Shown here one piece after another: positions 7,613 through 18,489 of a DNA stretch of 24,702 nt. Origin of the DNA: Candidatus Nanopelagicales bacterium. Its GTDB lineage: Bacteria > Actinomycetota > Actinomycetes > S36-B12. Positions within the stretch are counted from its first letter, which is position 1, and each line of letters begins with the position of its first letter. The stretch is from positions 1 to 24,702 of the forward strand of contig JAURQC010000021.1 in assembly GCA_030836325.1 (NCBI GenBank), in the 5' to 3' direction. Under the pieces are notes generated by a model. It did no database searches. It saw nothing but the letters and a program-made list of their open reading frames with translations, and had not been told where the DNA came from. The translations under genes and the position numbers were made by a program.

Positions 7613-8473
7613 GTGTCCAGCGACCGCTACATCCTGACACTGCGTTGCCCGGACGCTCCCGGCATCATTCACGCAGTCTCAGGTGCTCTGCTCGAACTAC
7701 AGGGCAATGTCCTCGAGCAGGCTCAGTACACGAATGAGAGCACCGGGATCTTCGTGATGCGCACGCGGTTCGAGGCTCATGGGCTTGACGTCGAGGCTGT
7801 TCGTCGGATCATCGAGGCGGCAACTGGACGGTTCGAGCCCACCATCACTTTGCGCGCGGAGGACGATCTACCGCGAGTGCTGATCATGGTGTCTCAGTAC
7901 GACCATTGCTTGGTCGATCTGCTCTATCGCCAGGCCAATGGTGAAATCAGGATGGACGTCCCCGTCATTGTTTCCAACCACGAAGTGTGCCGGCCGATCG
8001 CCGAGCAATACGGGATTCCCTTTGAGTACGTTCCCTTGGAAAAGGGCGTGGACGGCGCGAAGTTGGCAGCGGAAAATCGACTACGTGCATTGATTGATGA
8101 GTACAACATCGATGCCGTGATCCTCGCTCGATACATGCAGATCCTCAGCAACGATCTATGCCGTGACCTTAAAGGCCGCGCGATTAACATCCACCATTCG
8201 TTCCTGCCTGGATTCAAGGGTGCTCGCCCGTACCACCAGGCTTACGACCGCGGAGTGAAGCTGATCGGCGCTACCGCGCACTTCGTTACGGCTGATCTCG
8301 ATGAAGGCCCGATCATCGAGCAGGATGTAGAGCGCGTGGAGCACCACCAGACAGCCGAGGATCTGGCGCAGATAGGAAGCGACATCGAACGTCTGGTTCT
8401 TGCCCGAGCGGTGAAACTCTTCGCAGAAGATCGAGTCTTGTTGGATGGACACCGCACAGTGGTCTTTGCCTGA
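7613..8473 (+). CDS. purU: Formyltetrahydrofolate deformylase
   Basis: The 286-residue enzyme hydrolyses 10-formyltetrahydrofolate to formate and tetrahydrofolate, balancing the one-carbon pool and supplying formate for purine synthesis. Residues 1-82 form an ACT domain (YILTLRCPDAPGIIHAVSGAL). Residues 88-286 form the formyltransferase-like domain. The catalytic triad Asn-His-Asp is N192 and H194 (INIHHSFLPGFKGARPYHQA) and D230 (TADLDEGPIIEQD), with the family spacing. The GTG start at 7613 has TAGGAGA eight bases upstream. A -10 TACCTT lies about 20 bp before the start. The glycosyltransferase gene begins 43 bp downstream on the same strand. Confidence 0.96.
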   Translation: MSSDRYILTLRCPDAPGIIHAVSGALLELQGNVLEQAQYTNESTGIFVMRTRFEAHGLDVEAVRRIIEAATGRFEPTITLRAEDDLPRVLIMVSQYDHCLVDLLYRQANGEIRMDVPVIVSNHEVCRPIAEQYGIPFEYVPLEKGVDGAKLAAENRLRALIDEYNIDAVILARYMQILSNDLCRDLKGRAINIHHSFLPGFKGARPYHQAYDRGVKLIGATAHFVTADLDEGPIIEQDVERVEHHQTAEDLAQIGSDIERLVLARAVKLFAEDRVLLDGHRTVVFA

Positions 8474-8516
8474 CCACAATGGTCGGCGACTTCGGTTAGA
8501 TGAAGAGGGGTAGACG

Positions 8517-9629
8517 GTGCGCACACTCGTTGTGACGAACGATCTGCCCCCGCGCCGTGGCGGCATCCAGACTTTCCTGCACGAAATTTTCCGTCGCCAA
8601 GATCCGGATTCGATCGCAGTGCTCGGTCCGGCGGAGAGTGACTCGGCAACTTTCGATAACTCCGCGGGCTATGAGATCCACCGACACCAAGGTCCGATCA
8701 TTCCCACACCGTGGATGGCCAGGAAGATTGCCGAAGTCGCCGCTGTAACGGGTGCCGAACAAGTGATGCTTGGTTCGGGTATGCCCAATTCGCATCTCAT
8801 TCCGTTTCTTCGCCGCCGCGGACTGCCCACTGCCCTGGTCATCACGCACGGAAACGAAGCCGGGTGGGCCCAGTTGCCAGCTGGGCGAGCTCTGGTTCAT
8901 CCGTTGAACGGTGCTCGCAACGTGACCTATCTCGGTGCCTTTACTCATCGCATCTTGAGCAAGTACGTAAGGCCAGCAAGCAAGTTGCACCGACTCCCCC
9001 CGGGAGTGGATACCGATCGTTTCCACCCGGGTAGTGGCGGAGACATCCTCCGTTCTCGGTGGGGGGTTAACGATGCATTCGTCATCGGGACGCTGACGCG
9101 CCTCGTTCCCCGCAAAGGTGTGGATATTTTGATCCGCGCCTTGCCGTATGTGCACCGGGCTGTTCCGGATGCGGTGTTGTTGGTCGCCGGAGATGGACCG
9201 CGCAAGAATGAACTTGAGCAACTCGCCCGCGAGTCGGGCGTCGCCGACTGCGTGATCTTCGCGGGTGCGCTTGCCGATGAGGAACTACCGGCGGCGTACG
9301 ACGCCATGGATGTTTTCGCATTACCGACCCACACTCGCAAGTTCGGTGTGGACGTTGAGGGACTTGGCATCGTCTTCCTCGAAGCGGCAGCGAGTGGGGT
9401 TCCGGTGTTGGTCGGAGACAGCGGGGGCTCGGTCGATGCAGTCCAGGAGGGGATTACTGGCCACCTGATCGGGACGAACGCAGAAGCCATCGCTGCAGAG
9501 ATCGTGGACATCGCTCGCGATGACGACAAGCGAGAGGCCATGGGTGCTGCGGGACGCCAGTGGATGCTCGATGAGTGGCAATGGTCGGATCGGGCAACGA
9601 GCGTGGCCGAACTTCTTGGGAGAGACTGA
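8517..9629 (+). CDS. pimB: GT4 glycosyltransferase, PimB'-like (alpha-mannosyltransferase)
   Basis: A 370-residue GT-B-fold glycosyltransferase of family GT4. It resembles actinobacterial PimB', which adds the second mannose to phosphatidylinositol mannoside at the membrane, using GDP-mannose. Marks are the N-terminal MRTLVVTNDLPPRRGGIQTFLHE loop, ITHGNEAGWAQLPAGR (residues 109-124), RLPPGVDTDRFHPG (159-172), the donor-binding R195 and K200 in LTRLVPRKG, and the E-x7-E pair E281 and E289 in EGLGIVFLE. The GTG start at 8517 follows AAGAGGGG. The sirtuin gene starts four bases after its stop. The exact acceptor is inference from similarity. Confidence 0.85.
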   Translation: MRTLVVTNDLPPRRGGIQTFLHEIFRRQDPDSIAVLGPAESDSATFDNSAGYEIHRHQGPIIPTPWMARKIAEVAAVTGAEQVMLGSGMPNSHLIPFLRRRGLPTALVITHGNEAGWAQLPAGRALVHPLNGARNVTYLGAFTHRILSKYVRPASKLHRLPPGVDTDRFHPGSGGDILRSRWGVNDAFVIGTLTRLVPRKGVDILIRALPYVHRAVPDAVLLVAGDGPRKNELEQLARESGVADCVIFAGALADEELPAAYDAMDVFALPTHTRKFGVDVEGLGIVFLEAAASGVPVLVGDSGGSVDAVQEGITGHLIGTNAEAIAAEIVDIARDDDKREAMGAAGRQWMLDEWQWSDRATSVAELLGRD

Positions 9630-9633
9630 CTAG

Positions 9634-10458
9634 GTGACAGCCCTGGCAGACCAGTCGACTCTCGAAGAGTGGATGCATCGAGGTGGGGTTACCGTCCTGA
9701 CCGGAGCTGGTTGCTCTACGGCATCGGGGATTCCCGACTATCGAGGCCCGAACGGCGCGTTCACCCGAGGTCACTCGCCGATGACCTACCAGCAATTCCT
9801 GAAAGACCCCGACGGGCGCAAGCGTTACTGGGCGCGCGGTCACGTCGGGTGGGTGCGGTTCTCGCAAGCTCAACCGAATCCAGCTCACGTCGCCCTGGCT
9901 GAACTCGAGCAGCGCGGCAGCGTGGTGGGCGTCATCACCCAAAATGTCGATGGCCTACACGAGGCCGCCGGATCGAAGAACGTGATCGATCTTCACGGTC
10001 GTCTGGATCGAGTGGTGTGCCTAGCTTGCGGAACACTGGAGGACCGAAGTCGGGTGCATGAGCGCCTTGCCGCTGCCAACCCGTGGTTGTCCGTGGCATC
10101 GGAGACCATTAATCCTGACGGCGATACCGACATTCCTGACGATGTGCTTGCGGACTTCGCCATGGTCACTTGCGAAGATTGCGGAGGAGATCTCAAGCCG
10201 GACGTTGTCTATTTTGGAGAGAACGTTCCTGCTGATCGAGTGGCAAATGCCTACGCGATGGTGGATGACGCTGCAGCGTTGTTGGTTGTCGGATCCACGC
10301 TCACCGTCTACTCAGGACGTCGCTTTGCCATTCACGCCCATCGGAACGGCAAGCCGATTGCCATTGTGAATTCCGGAGAGACGCGGGCTGATGAACTTGC
10401 CACAGTGCGCATTGATGCGGATGTCTGTGATGTTCTCAGTTCTCTCGTGAGCGACTGA
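9634..10458 (+). CDS. NAD-dependent protein deacylase, Sir2 family
   Basis: A 274-residue sirtuin that removes acyl groups from protein lysines using NAD. Motifs are GAGCSTASGIPDYRG (24-38), TQNVDGLH (102-109), and catalytic H121 in HGRLD. A zinc site is formed by C129 and C132 (CLAC) and C180 and C183 (CEDC). GSTLTVYSGR and VNSGETRAD mark the second half of the Rossmann fold. It belongs to the larger actinobacterial subclass with a long segment between the two cysteine pairs. The GTG start lies four bases after the glycosyltransferase stop, so the two are probably cotranscribed and coupled. Confidence 0.94.
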   Translation: MTALADQSTLEEWMHRGGVTVLTGAGCSTASGIPDYRGPNGAFTRGHSPMTYQQFLKDPDGRKRYWARGHVGWVRFSQAQPNPAHVALAELEQRGSVVGVITQNVDGLHEAAGSKNVIDLHGRLDRVVCLACGTLEDRSRVHERLAAANPWLSVASETINPDGDTDIPDDVLADFAMVTCEDCGGDLKPDVVYFGENVPADRVANAYAMVDDAAALLVVGSTLTVYSGRRFAIHAHRNGKPIAIVNSGETRADELATVRIDADVCDVLSSLVSD

Positions 10459-10512
10459 ACATAAGTTGTGGGACGAACCCTTGGCCGTTGCCCTCAGCAG
10501 TGCCGTTGTTAT

Positions 10513-10530
10513 CTGACGAGGCCTCGTCAG
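10513..10530. terminator. Perfect 18-bp palindrome, candidate bidirectional terminator
   Basis: CTGACGAGGCCTCGTCAG is its own reverse complement. As RNA it gives a 7-bp stem with a GGCC loop on either strand. It lies midway between the convergent ends of the sirtuin gene (10458) and a hypothetical gene (10570), where a shared terminator is expected. On the plus strand a short TTTT (10541-10544) follows ten bases later. A protein-binding palindrome is the alternative. Confidence 0.5.
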
Positions 10531-10569
10531 GGACGTCGACTTTTAGCGCAAAGGGACCAGGATCTCTGA

Positions 10570-11058
10570 TTAGGACGCGAGTTCGCTCGCGACCTTCTTG
10601 TTGCCGTCCTTGTAGGCCGACAGGAATCCGATACCACCGGTGAGTTTCATTTCTCTGGCGCCATCGCGAAGGTCGATGTGCTCCGAAGCACCGAACTTCC
10701 GGACGTCGACACTGCAAGTTGAACGGTTGAAGTTCATGAGTTCTTCACCGGGTGTCCCGCCAATGGCGCCGAGTCGGAAGAGGCGAATGTGCGAGTCGGT
10801 TACAGCGACGATCATCCGAAGGCTGACTCCTTCATCGGCAGCATGTGCTTCACGCGCAGCGCGAATCCCAGCGGCAGTGCCGGCTCCCTCGGCAAGGGGG
10901 CTGTCGATGAGTCCATCGGCGATCGCGGATCCACCGATGGCGCCAACTGCGTTGGCAGCGTGGTCGTCTTGGATAGCGAAAACCCCCGCGGCGAGGACGT
11001 CCTCGCCGGCGGGGGTGACGCTGCGTGCTTGGTCGATCAGTTGCTGGGCACTGCTCAT
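10570..11058 (-). CDS. Conserved-looking hypothetical protein, possibly PH-like
   Basis: A 162-residue soluble protein without signal peptide or membrane segment. The N-terminal half is Ala/Gly-rich and acidic (residues 10-75). The second half reads as a string of beta strands: LRMIVAVTDSHIRLFRLG, then ELMNFNRSTCSVDVRKFG, ASEHIDLRDGAREMKLTGG, and a final helix with KKVASELA. That pattern resembles bacterial PH-like domains of the YokE/SHOCT-associated type, but I cannot assign it firmly. The ATG is supported by TAGCCT six bases upstream. That hexamer overlaps the stop codon of the upstream glycoside hydrolase gene. Confidence 0.6.
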   Translation of the reverse strand: MSSAQQLIDQARSVTPAGEDVLAAGVFAIQDDHAANAVGAIGGSAIADGLIDSPLAEGAGTAAGIRAAREAHAADEGVSLRMIVAVTDSHIRLFRLGAIGGTPGEELMNFNRSTCSVDVRKFGASEHIDLRDGAREMKLTGGIGFLSAYKDGNKKVASELAS

Positions 11059-11064
11059 GCCATC

Positions 11065-11070
11065 AGGCTA
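11065..11070 (-). promoter_or_regulatory. -10 element of the hypothetical gene (leaderless), overlapping the upstream stop codon
   Basis: On the minus strand TAGCCT, then GATGGC, then ATG. The TAG of the hexamer is also the stop codon of the glycoside hydrolase gene. Confidence 0.5.
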
Positions 11071-12369
11071 ACGCTGGAGTAGCACTGGTCCAGCGACTCG
11101 TACCTTCCGGTTGGTGATTGGCTGGCAGATTCCATCGAGGCTGCAGACCTGGTTGTAGCGCTTGTTGGTTTTGAAAGTCTTGCGGCCCTTGGTCGGGTAC
11201 ACGATCTGGAACAGCCCATCGGATCCGGTGAAGTTACAGCGGACCTTGGTGCCCTTCTTGTTGTTCGTGCACTTGCGGAAACGTGTTCCCACGATCCAGT
11301 CCTGCATCGTGTTCATCGCCATGGCGCCCGGGCTGCCGTTGTAGTACTGGATGCCCCACAGATCATTCGGCGGCTCCCAGGTGTACATGTACACGCGCGA
11401 AATTCCCAGGCGGAGTGCGTCAAGGTACGCGATAGCGGTCCAGTTCGCCGCCTTTGCACCCTCGATGTCAACGTCGGGGTTCTGCGGACCTGGGCCCTTC
11501 AGGCCGAAGTTGTTTTCTGTGTCCCACACCGGAAGCTTGGGAGCGCCCACCTGACGGAGCAGTCGGTTGAACTTCTCGCCGAGGATGCCGCGGTCTACCG
11601 GAGTTCCCAGGCTGTGCGGGTAGGTGTGCACGGCGTAGGCATCAATTGGCCATCCGTAGCTCTCGAGCGAATTCAAGAACGGCCGGTACCACTTGTAGAA
11701 CTTGTTGTTCTGCGCACCGAGTCGCGTGCCGACGCTTGTGGCAACCACCTTCGCGTTCGGATCGATGGCCTTGACTACGTCGTAGGTGCGCTTGGTCAGC
11801 ATTGCCAGTTGCTGCGGGGTGCCCTCGAAGAACGTGAGGAGGTTGGCCTCGTTCCAAGGCTGATAAGAGGTAATCAAGCCCTTGTAGCGATTGACCACTG
11901 CGGTGACGAACCGGTCGTATGCACCGAGGTCGGTCGGCATGCCTGCGGCGCCGTTGGTCGGCAGGCACGCAGGGGCCACACAGGTACTTGAGCTGTAGAA
12001 CGCGGGAGTTCCGGCGATCACGTACATGATGTCGGTGACGCCGTTGGCACGCGCGTTATTGATTGCGTTGTCGAGATTGGTCCAGTTGTACTGTCCTGGC
12101 GCGATCTCAATGTTGGACCAGGCGACGTCGTTATCCCACAAACGCAGGGAGCCAAAGGGGATGTTTGGCCAGACTCCGTATTGCTCGTTCTTGACGTGCA
12201 ATCCGAACATTTCCTGACCGATGATCTGGCCGCGAACCGAGTCGAACTCGGTCAGCCCGCGCTTCTTCGCCTGAGCGGGGCCGGCGAGAGAGAGCGATAA
12301 CCCTGCCACTAAGGCGAGGGTCAGAGCAGAGACAAGGGTGCGATAAGTACGGGGAAGTGATCTACGCAT
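11068..12369 (-). CDS. Secreted glycoside hydrolase, clan GH-A (GH39/GH5-like)
   Basis: A 433-residue exported enzyme. A signal peptide (1-34, cleavage after AQA) precedes a beta/alpha barrel of about residues 45-350. The acid/base candidate is E174 in SYQPWNEANL and the nucleophile candidate is E285 in LPVWDTENNFG. The 111-residue gap is typical of clan A. HTYPHS (248-253) and YMYTWEPPND near the last strand also fit. The C-terminal 75 residues form a small Lys-rich beta domain with four cysteines, possibly for wall or sugar binding. The substrate is unknown; exopolysaccharide or glucan cleavage is plausible. The ATG lies four bases after the PP2C stop, so the genes are likely one operon, though CAATAT six bases before the ATG may give an internal leaderless transcript. 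Confidence 0.8.
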   Translation of the reverse strand: MRRSLPRTYRTLVSALTLALVAGLSLSLAGPAQAKKRGLTEFDSVRGQIIGQEMFGLHVKNEQYGVWPNIPFGSLRLWDNDVAWSNIEIAPGQYNWTNLDNAINNARANGVTDIMYVIAGTPAFYSSSTCVAPACLPTNGAAGMPTDLGAYDRFVTAVVNRYKGLITSYQPWNEANLLTFFEGTPQQLAMLTKRTYDVVKAIDPNAKVVATSVGTRLGAQNNKFYKWYRPFLNSLESYGWPIDAYAVHTYPHSLGTPVDRGILGEKFNRLLRQVGAPKLPVWDTENNFGLKGPGPQNPDVDIEGAKAANWTAIAYLDALRLGISRVYMYTWEPPNDLWGIQYYNGSPGAMAMNTMQDWIVGTRFRKCTNNKKGTKVRCNFTGSDGLFQIVYPTKGRKTFKTNKRYNQVCSLDGICQPITNRKVRVAGPVLLQR

Positions 12370-12373
12370 CCGG

Positions 12374-13975
12374 TCATATTGCCATGACCGGGCAACCGAC
12401 CACCACTGCGGTCACGTCGTCACGATGCCAGGCCGAGGCGTTTTCGCGGATTTGGGACACCACCCGGTTCAGAACTTCGGTGGGCTCTTGGCGAATCGGC
12501 CCGTCTAAGCCGCGGATCATCCGACTGAGGTCCTCAGCCACAAGATCATCGCCGTCGACCGCCCGGCCCTCTATCAATCCGTCGGTGTAAGCCAAAAGCA
12601 GGCTGCCGGGCGCGAACAGCGTCGTTCTCTCCTCCCAGACGCCCGCCAGCGTGCTCAGTAGCGGACCGGTACCCGAGAGAACTTCGGTGTTCTTGTCGAT
12701 CGTGATCAGGACCGGGGGCGGATGACCGGCGTTGCTGAACGTCATTGAGTGGGTAGTGGAGTCGATGATCGCCACGAATGCCGTGACGAAGTTGTCCTCG
12801 GAGGGCAGTCCCTCAAGCGCGAGGGCTAGAGCGTCTGCTGGAGAGCGTCCTTCGGCTAGCGCGGCGCGTAAGAGATCCCGAGTGCGAAGTGCAGTGAGAA
12901 CTGCACCCGTCCCATGTCCGGAAGTGTCGGCAACCACTAATGCGAGTCGATGATCGTCGAGCTCGATCGCATCCCACCAGTCACCGGCTAACACGCCCTC
13001 AGCGGACGACGACGTTCCTGCAAGGACGACGCCTGACATAGAGGAGGCACCGGGTGGCTGCATGACTTGTTGCAGGGCAGCGACCAGCGGTGCGTCTTGG
13101 ACCAGACCTTCTCGGGCGGCAGTCGCCTCATCGATCTCGGTCACGAGCGTTCGTCGGAGATCTTCGGCATCAACAGCGACAGCGTGCAACTCTGGCGGTC
13201 CCCGAGGAGTAACCGGGTGAGTGTGGGGTACTTGAGCAGCGCGCGTGAGGTCACGTCTAATGGAACGGAGGGGTCTGAGTACCCATCGATTCAGTGACAT
13301 GGACGAGAACACCACTAAGCCGACGACCACGATTGCCAGGATGAACAACCACAAACCGAGTTGTCGCCCAAACGAATCCACGGTCACACGTGCCGCTGCA
13401 CGCTGTTCCTCGATGGCATCGCGCAAGTCCGTTGTGGTGGCGATCATCGAATCGTAGGAATCCCATGCCTTAGGCAGATTCGTGGCGCGGGCGGCCTCAC
13501 TTGTCCGCCCCTCGTCCATGAACGCGAGCGTTGGGTCGGCGTCGTCATTCAGCCAAACTTGTTGCGCAGCCCGAACCCCGGCGAGTTGACCGAGAAGCAC
13601 TAGGTCACCGTCGAATGTCGCCTCGAGGGAGCGAATGAGCGAGTTGGCCATCTCTACAGAAGTTTCGTGCGCCGTCAGTGCTCGCTTTCGGTCGGTTAAG
13701 ACATAGTCGCTGAGGTCGCCCGATGCGGACGATTGCGCAAAGAGCAGATTGTCGGCCAACTCCGCAGCAGGGGTCAGCCGTTGCTGCACATTCATCGCGC
13801 CGTTGTAGCTGGCCAAGTACTGGATCCCGACGATCACGCCGATCACGAACACGATTCCGGTGGATGCGGCCAATACGAACAGGAGCCTGCGTTGCAACGG
13901 AAGGGCCCCCAGATTCATGACGTCAGGCTGCCAGGTTTGCAGTCCGAGGGCGAGCAACGTGCGCCGGTGCGTCAC
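12374..13975 (-). CDS. Membrane-anchored PP2C/RsbU-type serine phosphatase
   Basis: A 533-residue sensor phosphatase, probably acting on an anti-sigma-factor antagonist or similar phosphoprotein. Transmembrane helix 1 (about 31-52) and helix 2 (208-226) flank an extracytoplasmic helical sensor region of about 150 residues. A HAMP-like linker (227-285) follows, then a SpoIIE/PP2C catalytic domain (315-530). Metal-binding acids are D332 and D336 (GDWWD), D350 (VADTSGHG), D465 (YTDGLIE) and D519/D520 (RDDVTAV). The start is uncertain. GTG 13973-13975 is chosen because its upstream bases mirror the hisC2 promoter; ATG 13916-13918 is the alternative and gives 514 residues. The glycoside hydrolase gene follows closely. 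Confidence 0.85.
   Translation of the reverse strand: MTHRRTLLALGLQTWQPDVMNLGALPLQRRLLFVLAASTGIVFVIGVIVGIQYLASYNGAMNVQQRLTPAAELADNLLFAQSSASGDLSDYVLTDRKRALTAHETSVEMANSLIRSLEATFDGDLVLLGQLAGVRAAQQVWLNDDADPTLAFMDEGRTSEAARATNLPKAWDSYDSMIATTTDLRDAIEEQRAAARVTVDSFGRQLGLWLFILAIVVVGLVVFSSMSLNRWVLRPLRSIRRDLTRAAQVPHTHPVTPRGPPELHAVAVDAEDLRRTLVTEIDEATAAREGLVQDAPLVAALQQVMQPPGASSMSGVVLAGTSSSAEGVLAGDWWDAIELDDHRLALVVADTSGHGTGAVLTALRTRDLLRAALAEGRSPADALALALEGLPSEDNFVTAFVAIIDSTTHSMTFSNAGHPPPVLITIDKNTEVLSGTGPLLSTLAGVWEERTTLFAPGSLLLAYTDGLIEGRAVDGDDLVAEDLSRMIRGLDGPIRQEPTEVLNRVVSQIRENASAWHRDDVTAVVVGCPVMAI
12376..12381 (-). promoter_or_regulatory. Possible internal -10 for the glycoside hydrolase gene
   Basis: On the minus strand CAATAT, six bases (GACCGG), then ATG. 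It lies over the stop codon region of the upstream phosphatase gene, so it would be an internal promoter. Confidence 0.35.
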
Positions 13976-13992
13976 CGTTCTACTCTGTACCG
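13976..13992. promoter_or_regulatory. Compact bidirectional leaderless promoter between the PP2C gene and hisC2
   Basis: The 17-bp spacer holds TACTCT (13981-13986, plus strand), six bases before the hisC2 GTG, and CAGAGT (13982-13987, minus strand), six bases before the PP2C GTG. The two -10 hexamers overlap by five bases. The predicted transcription starts, both at start codons, are 18 bp apart. This depends on the upstream start of the PP2C gene being real. Confidence 0.5.
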
Positions 13993-15063
13993 GTGACCGC
14001 ACCTCGACTTCGCCCGGAAATCGACTCGCTTCCCGCGTACAAAGCCGGTCAGATGCCGGCGCCGCGCACAGACATCACCACCTACAAGATCTCGAGCAAC
14101 GAGACGCCGTTCGAGCCCCCCGTGGCTGTTCGTGCGGCCATCGAGCATGCAGCCGCCAATGTGCACCGCTACCCCGATCCGTTTAGCAGGCGTCTGACAG
14201 CGGCGTTGGCGAAGCGGTTTAACGTCCGCGAATCCGAGATCGCCCTGGGGACGGGAAGCGTTGCGGTTGTGGGGCAGTTGCTGTGGGCAGCTGTTGGACC
14301 GGGCGACACGGTCATCTACCCGTGGCGCAGTTTCGAGGCTTATCCGATTTGGGTTCAGATGACCGGTGCTCGCAGCATCCAGGTACCGCTGCTGCCGGAT
14401 GAACGCCACGATCTGCCCGCGATGCTCGCGGCCATCGATGACACCACCCGCGTTGTCTTCATCTGCAATCCGAACAATCCGACCGGCGAGGCAGTGCACC
14501 GCGATGAGCTCGTGGAATTCCTGGATGCGGTGCCCTCGAACGTGATCGTCGTTCTAGACGAGGCGTATCGGGAATTCATTAGTGACTCCGACGTGCCCGA
14601 CGGTCTCGACTTCTTCCGTGATCGAGACAACGTCGTGGTGATTCGCACCTTCTCCAAGGCCTACGGCCTCGCGGGCCTTCGCGTTGGATTCGCGATTGCA
14701 CCCGAACCCATCGCCGAAGGAATTCGCAAGACCGCTCTGCCATTCGGGGTCTCGTCTATCGCAGAGGATGCGGCATTAGCGGCGCTTGAGTGCGAAGACG
14801 AACTCTTTGATCGAGTCCGGCACCTGTCGGCTGAACGTGACCGCGTGTGGCAGGCAATTGCCGATCAAGGTTGGGAGATTTATCCGAGCCACGCCAACTT
14901 CATTTGGCTGCGTCTCGGTGATCGAACCGAGGAATTTGCGCAGGCCTGTGAGGCCGCCGGAATCACGGTGCGTGCGTTCCCGGGTGAGGGAGTGCGCATC
15001 AGTGTGGCCGAAGAAGAGGCGAACGATCGTGTCATCGAAGTTGGTCGATCCTTGATCGTGTAG
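13993..15063 (+). CDS. pat: Histidinol-phosphate/aromatic amino acid aminotransferase (HisC2/Pat type)
   Basis: A 356-residue PLP-dependent class I/II aminotransferase. The sequence follows the actinobacterial HisC2/Pat branch, which transaminates phenylpyruvate or other aromatic 2-oxo acids and in some species histidinol phosphate. Marks are ISSNETPFEPP near residue 33, GTGSVAVV near 86, NPNNPTG (159-165), D189 in VLDEAYREF that holds the PLP pyridine nitrogen, and the Schiff-base lysine K222 in RTFSKAYGLAGLRVG. Near the end, an Arg in GEGVRISVA binds the substrate carboxylate. The GTG at 13993 has no Shine-Dalgarno but a TACTCT six bases upstream. It is not next to other histidine genes, which favours the aromatic role. 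Confidence 0.9.
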   Translation: MTAPRLRPEIDSLPAYKAGQMPAPRTDITTYKISSNETPFEPPVAVRAAIEHAAANVHRYPDPFSRRLTAALAKRFNVRESEIALGTGSVAVVGQLLWAAVGPGDTVIYPWRSFEAYPIWVQMTGARSIQVPLLPDERHDLPAMLAAIDDTTRVVFICNPNNPTGEAVHRDELVEFLDAVPSNVIVVLDEAYREFISDSDVPDGLDFFRDRDNVVVIRTFSKAYGLAGLRVGFAIAPEPIAEGIRKTALPFGVSSIAEDAALAALECEDELFDRVRHLSAERDRVWQAIADQGWEIYPSHANFIWLRLGDRTEEFAQACEAAGITVRAFPGEGVRISVAEEEANDRVIEVGRSLIV

Positions 15064-15075
15064 TTGGCTTTTGGA

Positions 15076-18370
<3,295 letters not shown>

Positions 18371-18376
18371 CTCCTC

Positions 18377-18382
18377 AGTATG
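18377..18382 (-). promoter_or_regulatory. -10 element of the response regulator gene (leaderless)
   Basis: On the minus strand CATACT, six bases (GAGGAG), then ATG. It aligns exactly with TAGCGT before the hydrolase gene in the other arm of the inverted repeat. Confidence 0.45.
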
Positions 18383-18392
18383 CCCTTCCCGC

Positions 18393-18476
18393 GAACTTGC
18401 AGTTTCTGGCGCCGAACCTGCAGTTCCTAGCCCCGAACCTGCAGTTCCTCGGGCCGAGCTTGCACTGTCAGGTGGG
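18393..18476 (-). repeat. 21-bp tandem repeat array A upstream of the response regulator
   Basis: Units lie at 18393-18413, 18414-18434 and 18435-18455, with a degenerate fourth at 18456-18476. The period is exactly 21 bp and each unit has TGCA at the same phase. Read towards the regulator gene the core is GAAACTGCAGGTTCG followed by a G/C-rich hexamer. Each unit has short inverted arms (GAAC...GTTC). A 21-bp period is two DNA turns, placing all units on one face of the helix, as for cooperative protein binding. The period is also a multiple of three, so open frames cross the array. Confidence 0.85.
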
Positions 18477-18489
18477 TGACCCCGCTCCT

